Shown here piece after piece: positions 6,008 to 11,708 of a stretch of 11,708 nucleotides of DNA (positions are counted from its first letter, which is position 1; every line of letters begins with the position of its first letter). This DNA is from an uncultured Ruminococcus sp. (GTDB lineage: Bacteria > Bacillota > Clostridia > Oscillospirales > Ruminococcaceae). Under the pieces are notes generated by a model, which was given only the letters and a program-made list of their open reading frames with translations, did not search any database and was not told the origin of the DNA. The stretch covers positions 1 through 11,708 of the forward strand of contig CANQCJ010000053.1 in NCBI GenBank assembly GCA_947589205.1, written 5' to 3'. The translations under genes were made by a program, and so were the position numbers.

Positions 6008-8539
6008 ATGCAGTATGGTATTGACCATGTCGGTATTATTTCAGCCTTTGCCAAAACAGACGTGGGACAGTCACAATACACGCTGGGCAGCTATGAAAAT
6101 TCGGACGCGATGATAACTGCTCCACTTCGCATGGTAAAAGGACATCTTCCGGAAAAAAGCGGAGAAATAGCTATGCCGGAATTTATGATGCAAAGGTTAT
6201 TCGGCGATGCAGATGTTGGCGATACGGTATCACTAAAGATAACCGATCTTGACGGCAATTCAGAAAATGTTGATTATGTTTTGTCGGGCATTATCAATAA
6301 CAGGCTTACAAGAGATGATATGGAATATCGCTGTTATCCCGATCTGTCTGTTGAAGATTGGCCTCTTGAACGCCCTACGCCGTCAATATATGTTTTTAAA
6401 GATGATACGGCAGGATATAAAAAATATTATAATTATTTTACCTGCATGGATGAAAGAGTCTATTTTGACGAGGCAAAGAGCAAAGAGCTGTCGGAATTTT
6501 ATGACGTGATAGGCAGCAAAGCTACGGCGGAAAATACATGGAAAACGAGCGGCAGCAGAAAATGGGCATATTCGTTCTCGTCCGATATGAAAAACAGCGA
6601 TGTCTTAAAGCCGGAAATGACCGACAATATGAAGATAATAAATTTAATAACACTTCTCATTCTTGTTACCGCGACTATCTCGATGTTCTCCGGAGTTATG
6701 TCGATAATGCCTCAAAGGATAGAAAGTCTTAGGACATTAAGGACTATCGGTATGACAAAGCGAAAGCTTTTGTCAATGTTTCTGACAGAGTTTTTTACAT
6801 TCTGGCTTATGGGAAATGCCCTCGGCATACTTTTGGGCTGCGGAGTACATGAGCTTGTTATCGCTTTTCAAAAGCTGCTCGGAATAGCCGCGTACAGAGG
6901 ATATACCGCCGAATATGCCGTTAATGAGAGTACATGCTCGCCTTTTATAATGCCGCTGCTCCTGTCGCTTGTGATCGCGCTCGTTTCGCTTATTATCCCT
7001 ATAAAATGTATTATTACAATGAAATTTTACAAAACTCCGAGCGCAAAAAAACTCAAAAGAAATGTAAAGGATCTTCGCGGAGCGTTCTCAAAGATAACAT
7101 CAAATCGGCTCATATCCGTTATAACTGCCGCAGCTATGATAGTGGCAGTATTCTCGACAGCCTTCGCATATTGCTATTACACGAGTTCGGGCAAGGGCAA
7201 AACATATCTTGCCCTCGGCATGAAGAACGTTTCGGAACAGTATTACAAGGTCGATGATATAGACCTGAAGGAAAATAATTTTGACTGCGCCGTCACTGCT
7301 TCTATCCCCGGTGCCACCTTTGCAGGCACTCTTTCGGTCTATGACGAGGACAACGGAGTTACCTCCGCTCAATTAAGCTCACTGGAGGAGCAAGCGGAGA
7401 CGATAGCATGGGGAAATTATCCGCCTGATGTAGTCTGCTATAAAGCGGACGAACAATTCCCTTCAATGCTCAATGACAAGAAGGGTGTACCCTATACGGG
7501 AGAAGAACATTATGACGAGCTTGACGCTTACAATTTTTTCGGTATAAACCTTGTTTTGCTGAATGAAAATGCAATGGAACTTTGCGGAGCAAATAAGGAC
7601 GATATAGTCATGGTGAGCAAAAATTATAATTTCCCGTATAAGACGGGTGATGAAGTGCCGCTTTATACATCTCTGTGCGATAATTTCGGCAAAGTCAGAA
7701 TAGACACCATGAAGCTGTTCAGCGCAAAGATAACCAAGCAGGTGAGCGTTAATGATCTGGACGAAAACAGCATTATAACAAATGCTTTCAGAAGCGATTA
7801 CTGCATTGCCATGACCGCCGAAAAAGCGGAGGCTTTAGGCTTTTATCACCCGAATTACAGCAGCGTATTTATGCGCTTTGGCGGAAAAATGAGCGATAAG
7901 CAGATAAGAAAAGCTGTCGCCGAAAATGTCAAAAACACGCAGATATTTACTATAGGTCAGTTAAAGCATAACGCGTTCCTCAATACCATTTCTTCAAACG
8001 CAAATGTCGTGGTACTTTTTATCCTGCTGTTTGTGCTTTGTATTATCAGCGTTTGGAATCTGCTGCAAATGAACATAAGAAACAATATGGATAAATTTAT
8101 CACCATGCACTCGATAGGACTGTCGTTTGATAAAATAAAGAAAATGTTTGTCGGCAAAATGATAAGGATAACCGTTATCTCCCTTATCATAGGCGTGATA
8201 GTATCCTTTGCGGGTCAGGGCTTTATGAAAAGCCGATTTAACAAATATGACACTCTTTTCAGAGAGTATCAGGTGATGAAAGAAAATTATGATTTCCCGA
8301 GAATAATAACCGGACTTAATGAAAATCTTGAACCGGGCGATCAGTTCTATGAAATGACCAATGAAATGTTAGAGCTTGATAAAAAATATATGCTCAAAAA
8401 AGAAATGTGGGTACCCAACCTTATACCGCCGCTTGCTGCCGTCTGCTCGGTCATACTGTTAAGCACATGGCTGTTTTCGCTTTCGGCGGCTAAAAAGATA
8501 AAGAAAGAAAGGATGAACGAAATTGATAAGAGTGAATGA
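6008..8539 (+). CDS. ABC transporter permease, two-FtsX-domain MacB/LolC-like type, main part after the nonsense codon
   Basis: This 843-residue frame continues the gene that starts at 5795. ATG 6008 is its first ATG and has no clear ribosome binding site, so translation would need re-initiation or read-through. Residues 1-~205 are the rest of the first extracellular domain. Three helices follow (~209-233, 256-283, 311-336) with the FtsX-type coupling stretch RIESLRTLRTIGMTKRK (237-253). A fourth helix (~368-391) leads to a second extracellular domain (~395-660), then three more helices (~667-690, 718-738, 805-826) with a second coupling stretch (NNMDKFITMHSIGLSFDKIK). With the lost N-terminal helix this makes eight, the usual layout for Firmicutes permeases exporting or resisting antimicrobial peptides or lipids. 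The substrate cannot be told. Without helix 1 the membrane topology would probably be wrong, so the transporter is likely inactive if the stop is real. Confidence 0.82.
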   Translation: MQYGIDHVGIISAFAKTDVGQSQYTLGSYENSDAMITAPLRMVKGHLPEKSGEIAMPEFMMQRLFGDADVGDTVSLKITDLDGNSENVDYVLSGIINNRLTRDDMEYRCYPDLSVEDWPLERPTPSIYVFKDDTAGYKKYYNYFTCMDERVYFDEAKSKELSEFYDVIGSKATAENTWKTSGSRKWAYSFSSDMKNSDVLKPEMTDNMKIINLITLLILVTATISMFSGVMSIMPQRIESLRTLRTIGMTKRKLLSMFLTEFFTFWLMGNALGILLGCGVHELVIAFQKLLGIAAYRGYTAEYAVNESTCSPFIMPLLLSLVIALVSLIIPIKCIITMKFYKTPSAKKLKRNVKDLRGAFSKITSNRLISVITAAAMIVAVFSTAFAYCYYTSSGKGKTYLALGMKNVSEQYYKVDDIDLKENNFDCAVTASIPGATFAGTLSVYDEDNGVTSAQLSSLEEQAETIAWGNYPPDVVCYKADEQFPSMLNDKKGVPYTGEEHYDELDAYNFFGINLVLLNENAMELCGANKDDIVMVSKNYNFPYKTGDEVPLYTSLCDNFGKVRIDTMKLFSAKITKQVSVNDLDENSIITNAFRSDYCIAMTAEKAEALGFYHPNYSSVFMRFGGKMSDKQIRKAVAENVKNTQIFTIGQLKHNAFLNTISSNANVVVLFILLFVLCIISVWNLLQMNIRNNMDKFITMHSIGLSFDKIKKMFVGKMIRITVISLIIGVIVSFAGQGFMKSRFNKYDTLFREYQVMKENYDFPRIITGLNENLEPGDQFYEMTNEMLELDKKYMLKKEMWVPNLIPPLAAVCSVILLSTWLFSLSAAKKIKKERMNEIDKSE

Positions 8540-9170
8540 ATTGTCTAAAACCTACGGTACGGGCGAGGCTGCCGTACAGGCATTGAAAGGTCTCTCGCTC
8601 AACATAGAGGACGGAGAGCTTACAGCGATAATCGGAGCATCGGGAAGCGGAAAATCCACACTGCTGCACATCTTAGGCGGACTTGATACCGATGTGAGCG
8701 GAAGCGTTTACTATGACGACACGGAAATAACCGCGCTCAACGATGCTGCGCTTGCCGATTTCAGGTTAAAAAACATAGGCTTTGTCTTTCAGTTTTTCGA
8801 CCTTATACCTGAGCTTACCGCCGCAGAAAACATAACCCTGCCGCAGATGATGATGAAGAAAAAGCGGTCTATCCCCGATGAGCTTGCAGAGCGGCTGGGT
8901 ATCGCCGACAGGCTGAAGCATTATCCCGATGAATTAAGCGGCGGTCAGCGGCAGAGGGTGGCTATCGCAAGGGCATTGATAAATTCGCCGTCCGTACTGC
9001 TTTGCGATGAGCCGACCGGAAATCTTGACAAGGCTTCCGGCAGGGAGGTCATGAAAATTTTAAAAGCCCTCAACGAGCAGGGAACAACGGTAATAATCGT
9101 CACACACGATAACGAGCTTGCTTCACAGTGCAATAGAGTTATTGAGATCTCTGACGGAGTGATAGTTTAA
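8523..9170 (+). CDS. ABC transporter ATP-binding protein, LolD/MacB type
   Basis: The 215-residue protein starts at TTG 8523, with AAAGGA at 8508-8513 nine bases upstream; MIRVNELSKTYG is the normal family beginning, and the later GTG 8532 is too far from the site. All nucleotide-binding motifs are intact: Walker A GASGSGKST (38-46), Q-loop Gln 90 (FVFQFFDLIPELTAAEN), signature LSGGQRQR (138-145), Walker B VLLCDEP with Glu 163, D-loop GNLD (166-169) and switch His 195 (VTHD). The fold and length are those of ATPases that energise MacB/FtsX permeases from the cytoplasmic side. It overlaps the permease end by 17 bases, so translational coupling is likely. Its intactness suggests either that the permease lesion is recent or that the stop is an error. 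Confidence 0.93.
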   Translation: MIRVNELSKTYGTGEAAVQALKGLSLNIEDGELTAIIGASGSGKSTLLHILGGLDTDVSGSVYYDDTEITALNDAALADFRLKNIGFVFQFFDLIPELTAAENITLPQMMMKKKRSIPDELAERLGIADRLKHYPDELSGGQRQRVAIARALINSPSVLLCDEPTGNLDKASGREVMKILKALNEQGTTVIIVTHDNELASQCNRVIEISDGVIV

Positions 9171-9180
9171 AATTTAACAA

Positions 9181-9249
9181 AAAAGCAGAAGAACCGTATA
9201 AAGACATCGGACTCCGATCGCCCTCGTTAAATACGGTTTTTCTGCTTTT
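9181..9249. terminator. Long interrupted hairpin closing the ABC operon
   Basis: Bases 9181-9199 (AAAAGCAGAA G AACCGTAT) pair with 9231-9249 (ATACGGTT T TTCTGCTTTT) in a 19-bp stem including one G·U. The 31-base apical part contains its own small hairpin, ATCGG-ACT-CCGAT (9206-9218). The stem base is A-rich on the left and U-rich on the right, so it can act as a terminator in either direction. It begins 11 bases after the ATPase stop codon. Confidence 0.75.
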
Positions 9250-9301
9250 ATAATTATATCACGGGTTTGGGGAAATGTTAAGTAAAATTTTCGTGGAGAG
9301 G

Positions 9302-9330
9302 TTGAAATCGGTCGGGAATTATGTTATAAT
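9302..9330 (+). promoter_or_regulatory. Promoter of the fibronectin-domain protein gene
   Basis: TTGAAA (9302-9307), a 17-bp spacer, and TATAAT (9325-9330) preceded by TGT, the TGn extension. Transcription should start near 9337, giving a leader of about 63 bases before the ATG at 9400. Confidence 0.8.
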
Positions 9331-9399
9331 AAAGCATGGAGAAAAATAAACGTATTTTTTGCCGTATCTAAAAAAGCTTTTGAAAGGAGTTTGGTTTTA

Positions 9400-10674
9400 A
9401 TGGCAATGAAAAAATTTTTAACTGTAACGGTCGCCTCGGCGTTGATGCTTTCAAGTACGATGCCGGCTTTCGCGGAGGAAAATTCTCCCGACAGCTCTGT
9501 TGTGACGGAAAACAACGACAGCGCGTCTGTACCCGAAAAGGTCGTATTTAAGGACAGCTATAGCAAAACGCTTAACGCTGTAAGGATCAAATGGAATGAA
9601 GTGTCCAACGCTTCCGGTTATCGCGTATATATGTTCGACAGTACCGCGAATAAATACAAGAGCATCAAGACGCTCTTTGGAAAAAACGTAACGGAATACA
9701 GAGTTTCGGGACTGTCGGCAGATACCGAATACAAATTCAAGGTCAAGGCTTTTGTAAAGGTCGGCGGCGAGACCTATTGGGGCGAAGCGAGCGATGCTAT
9801 GACGGCGTCGACTAAAGCTCTGACCGATGTCGGCAGGGTCGCGGTGAATAAAGATTACAGCTCCTCGGCAAATGCCGTAAGGATAAACTGGAATAAGGTC
9901 TCCAATGCGTCCGGCTACAGGGTGTATATGTACGATACATCTAAAAAAGATTATGTTAAGGTAAAGACACTTTACGGAGCTGATGTGACGGAGTACAGAA
10001 GGTCGGGGCTGAAAGCGGGAACGAAGTATAAATTCAAGGTTAAAGCTTTTGTAAAAGCTGACGGCAAGACCTATTGGGGTACGGCTAGCAATGTGAAGAA
10101 TGTTACCACAGCCCCCGAAAAGACCGCCATGTCGATATCCGATGTAACAACAAGCAGCATGAAATTATCTTGGGATTCTATAAAATGCAGCAAATACGTG
10201 ATCCAGTCAAGATCCAATGGTTCTTGGAAGGATTATAAAGAGGTGTCCAACACCACAACCTCATACACTGTAAATAATTTATCTGACGATTCTTCATATA
10301 CTTTCAGAATAAAGGCAATATCAAGAGATTCTGATAAATCAAAAACATGCTCCTCTTATTCCAATAGTGTAACGCAGAAAACAGATAAAAAACAGTCTTC
10401 AAGCAACCCTTCCCCTAGTAAATATAAGATAGTGTACAGCGAAGATGATATAGGAGATAATCATAGTTATTGGTATGGTTTAATTTATAGAATAGATGAA
10501 AATTCAATATATTCAACTTCTGTTTCAAGAATAGGTTTTGATGATAAATTTAGCCAAGAAGGATGTGAAGAAGCATCAAATTATGGATTAAATAATATTG
10601 AAATATTTGACAATGCGCCTTCTATTTTAGATAATCCTAATATTAAATATTTATATATTTACATTGGATTTTAA
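9400..10674 (+). CDS. Secreted protein with signal peptide, three fibronectin type III domains and an unknown tail
   Basis: ATG 9400 is chosen because AAAGGAG (9383-9389) is 10 bases upstream; TTG 9391 abuts that site and ATG 9406 is 16 bases away. Residues 1-25 are a signal peptide (MAMKKF…ALMLSSTMPAFA, likely cut before EENS). Three fibronectin type III domains follow at ~45-139, 141-238 and 239-329. The first two are close copies (NAVRIxWNxVSNASGYRVYM…YKFKVKAFVK…TYWG); the third is distant (SSMKLSWDSI…SYTFRIKAIS). After a Ser/Lys/Pro linker (~330-341) comes an unrecognised region of ~83 residues rich in aromatic and acidic residues, ending YLYIYIGF. No LPXTG, membrane anchor or catalytic motif is visible. 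The gene stands alone between its own promoter and terminator. Carbohydrate or protein binding outside the cell is inferred from domain type. Base composition drops sharply in the third domain and tail. Confidence 0.85.
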   Translation: MAMKKFLTVTVASALMLSSTMPAFAEENSPDSSVVTENNDSASVPEKVVFKDSYSKTLNAVRIKWNEVSNASGYRVYMFDSTANKYKSIKTLFGKNVTEYRVSGLSADTEYKFKVKAFVKVGGETYWGEASDAMTASTKALTDVGRVAVNKDYSSSANAVRINWNKVSNASGYRVYMYDTSKKDYVKVKTLYGADVTEYRRSGLKAGTKYKFKVKAFVKADGKTYWGTASNVKNVTTAPEKTAMSISDVTTSSMKLSWDSIKCSKYVIQSRSNGSWKDYKEVSNTTTSYTVNNLSDDSSYTFRIKAISRDSDKSKTCSSYSNSVTQKTDKKQSSSNPSPSKYKIVYSEDDIGDNHSYWYGLIYRIDENSIYSTSVSRIGFDDKFSQEGCEEASNYGLNNIEIFDNAPSILDNPNIKYLYIYIGF

Positions 10675-10682
10675 ATAAGAAT

Positions 10683-10710
10683 AAGCCGGGCAAAAACCCG
10701 ACTTTTTTTA
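10683..10710 (+). terminator. Rho-independent terminator after the fibronectin-domain gene
   Basis: AAGCCGGG (10683-10690) pairs with CCCGACTT (10697-10704), with one C/A mismatch and the loop CAAAAA. Seven consecutive T residues follow at 10703-10709. It lies 8 bases after the stop codon. Confidence 0.85.
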
Positions 10711-10744
10711 TTTTATAAACGCAAAGCTTCCGTTTGATGAGATC

Positions 10745-10768
10745 GGGGTCGGGGGGTGAGGGAGGGGG
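10745..10768 (+). other. G-rich tract matching a four-run G-quadruplex motif
   Basis: Runs of 4, 6, 3 and 5 G (10745-10748, 10751-10756, 10760-10762, 10764-10768) are separated by loops of 2, 3 and 1 bases (TC, TGA, A). This fits G3+N1-7 four times on the + strand. It ends 25 bases before the -35 of the asp23-nusB promoter and stands out from the AT-rich surroundings. Confidence 0.6.
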
Positions 10769-10793
10769 CTGTGAAAAAATTTATACAATGTAC

Positions 10794-10822
10794 TTGATAT
10801 TGAGAAGATTTTGTGCTATAAT
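10794..10822 (+). promoter_or_regulatory. Promoter of the asp23-nusB operon (extended -10)
   Basis: TTGATA (10794-10799), a 17-bp spacer and TATAAT (10817-10822) preceded by TGC. The 12-mer TTGTGCTATAAT is identical in P1 of the ABC operon (5485-5496). Transcription should start near 10829, giving a short leader of about 30 bases. Confidence 0.82.
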
Positions 10823-10859
10823 TAGATAAATAGACTGTTTAAAAAAGGAGATCGGGCAT

Positions 10860-11204
10860 ATGGATATCGGCAATCCCAACATAATGGAAGGGCTTTATGT
10901 AAGCAAAAGCGTTATAGAAAGAACGGTGACGGACGCGGCGGAGCAGACTCCGGGCGTTGCCTGCGTCGCGCGCGGCGAAAAAAAGAGTATCTTCGGCGCA
11001 AAGAGCGGCATAACCATAATGCCGGAGGGAGACGTTATCTATCTTTCCGTGGCAATAAAGCTCAACGCCGACGCGCCTGCGATACCGACAGCGGAAAAGG
11101 TGCAGGCGGCGATAAAATCCGCCGTGCAGAACACGCTTGGTCTTACGGTGGCAAAGGCGGATATAATAATCGCGGACGCGGTCACGGGCGAGACAAGGGA
11201 ATAA
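10860..11204 (+). CDS. Asp23/Gls24 family envelope stress response protein
   Basis: The 114-residue protein starts at ATG 10860, with AAGGAG at 10845-10850 (9-base spacing). The early stretch LYVSKSVIERTVTDAAEQTPGV (split over residues 12-33), the beta-strand segment VIYLSVAIKLNADAPAIP (60-77) and the late amphipathic segment EKVQAAIKSAVQNTLGL with VAKADIIIADA (80-108) follow the Asp23/Gls24 (DUF322) pattern. Members are small cytoplasmic or membrane-associated proteins linked to cell-envelope stress; the exact role is not established. The length is typical of the short clostridial form that sits just upstream of nusB. The NusB start lies 16 bases after its stop, so the two are almost certainly cotranscribed from the promoter at 10794-10822. 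Confidence 0.87.
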   Translation: MDIGNPNIMEGLYVSKSVIERTVTDAAEQTPGVACVARGEKKSIFGAKSGITIMPEGDVIYLSVAIKLNADAPAIPTAEKVQAAIKSAVQNTLGLTVAKADIIIADAVTGETRE

Positions 11205-11220
11205 AAAAGGGGTGCATTTT

Positions 11221-11685
11221 GTGGCAAACAATTCGGGGTTCAAAACAAGAAAAAGAGAGCTGCGCGAGGGAGCTTTTATATTGTATTATGAAAGCCTGCT
11301 GCGAAGCGATGATATAGATTCGATCTATCAGGCAAATTCCGAAGCCGAGGATCTGGGCGTTGAGGTCACGGTGACTAAGGCCTCCTGCGAGCTTGCGAAA
11401 AAAGCCGCCGAAAAAAGCGCGGAGCTTGACGAGCTTATCGAAAAGTATTCGAGCAGACGCAGCGTTGAGAGAATATCTAAGGTAAACCTGGCGATACTTC
11501 ATATCGCGCTTTATGAAGCGATATACGAAGAAAAAGTGCCGATAAACGTAGCGATAAGCGAAGCGGTGGAGCTTGCCGAGAAGTACGCTTTAAAGCCCGA
11601 TGTGTCGTTTATAAACGGCGTACTCGGAACATACGCCCGTGCCGCGGACGAGACTGATGAGAGCGGCGAAAAAGCAGATGAATGA
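11221..11685 (+). CDS. nusB: Transcription antitermination factor NusB
   Basis: GTG 11221 is chosen as the start, because the purine-rich site AAAAAAGGGG (11203-11212) is 8 bases upstream; the GTG at 11212 lies inside that site. The 154-residue protein has the NusB order: a basic N-terminus before the first helices (KTRKRELREGAFILYYESL), a middle helix pair, then the strongly conserved C-terminal half RISKVNLAILHIALYEAIY…KVPINVAISEAVELAEKY and SFINGVLGTYAR. NusB binds NusE (S10) and boxA RNA and supports antitermination on ribosomal RNA operons in the cytoplasm. The acidic tail (DETDESGEKADE) is a small addition. It is cotranscribed with the Asp23 family gene and overlaps the next gene by 8 bases. 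Confidence 0.95.
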   Translation: MANNSGFKTRKRELREGAFILYYESLLRSDDIDSIYQANSEAEDLGVEVTVTKASCELAKKAAEKSAELDELIEKYSSRRSVERISKVNLAILHIALYEAIYEEKVPINVAISEAVELAEKYALKPDVSFINGVLGTYARAADETDESGEKADE

Positions 11686-11708
11686 GCGTTTTGTCTTAGG
11701 GATAGACA
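11678..11708 (+). CDS. Start of a probable TsaD/Kae1-like (peptidase M22 family) protein, cut by the right edge
   Basis: ATG 11678 overlaps the end of nusB (ATGAATGA, 8 bases) and opens a frame reading MNERFVLGID to the window edge. The VLGID start of an actin-like ATPase phosphate loop matches the usual beginning of the M22-family (LGIDTSNY-type) proteins often encoded between nusB and xseA in Clostridia. Only ten residues are visible, so the call rests mainly on context. The upstream site is weak, and translational coupling with nusB is likely. Confidence 0.5.
   Translation, partial: MNERFVLGID

Noticed and set aside
10839..11502. Frames on the - strand opposite the Asp23 family gene and nusB
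   Set aside because: Both + strand genes are clear family members with promoter and ribosome binding sites; the - strand frames are shadows.

Overview
The window reads as chromosomal DNA of a low-to-mid-GC Gram-positive gut or rumen Clostridia, most likely the Ruminococcaceae/Oscillospiraceae group. The support is the Thr-rich secreted-protein linkers, strong sigma-A promoters with TGn-extended -10 boxes, GGAGG-type ribosome binding sites, TTG/GTG starts, and an Asp23-nusB-M22 gene order typical of Clostridia. All supported genes lie on the + strand. The lineage is inferred from gene style, not from a marker gene.

Region 1 (1-3966) is a very large surface or secreted repeat protein whose start is left of the window. 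In order it has a Thr-rich linker with a 15-Thr run, two divergent and four nearly identical InlB B-repeat-like domains, further diverged domains, an AT-rich repeat-like region and an acidic, low-complexity C-terminus. The reading frame breaks once, between 2602 and 2626, and coding-quality sequence homologous to the upstream repeats continues in the -1 frame to 3966. Region 2 (4051-5418) is a DUF389 multi-pass membrane protein of unknown function behind a 14-bp hairpin.

Region 3 (5419-9249) is a promoter-rich, AT-rich leader followed by a two-gene ABC exporter operon: a MacB/FtsX-type permease (5795-8539) and a LolD/MacB-type ATPase (8523-9170). The leader carries two promoters with perfect TATAAT boxes, one of them with a perfect TTGACA. 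The permease is interrupted by one in-frame TAA at 5987-5989, which cuts off its first membrane helix. The ATPase is intact and overlaps the permease end by 17 bases. A long interrupted hairpin closes the operon.

Region 4 (9302-10715) is a monocistronic secreted protein with a signal peptide, three fibronectin type III domains and an unrecognised, very AT-rich C-terminal tail. It has its own promoter and terminator. Region 5 (10745 to end) is a housekeeping operon: a G-quadruplex-like G-rich tract, a good promoter, an Asp23/Gls24 family gene, nusB, and the first codons of a probable TsaD-like M22 family gene running off the right edge.

I found no RNA gene, CRISPR array, insertion sequence or convincing new defence or biosynthetic system. 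The most notable points are the two single-lesion gene breaks, the densely structured leader of the ABC operon, the sharp base-composition steps inside both surface-protein genes, and the G-rich tract upstream of the asp23-nusB promoter.
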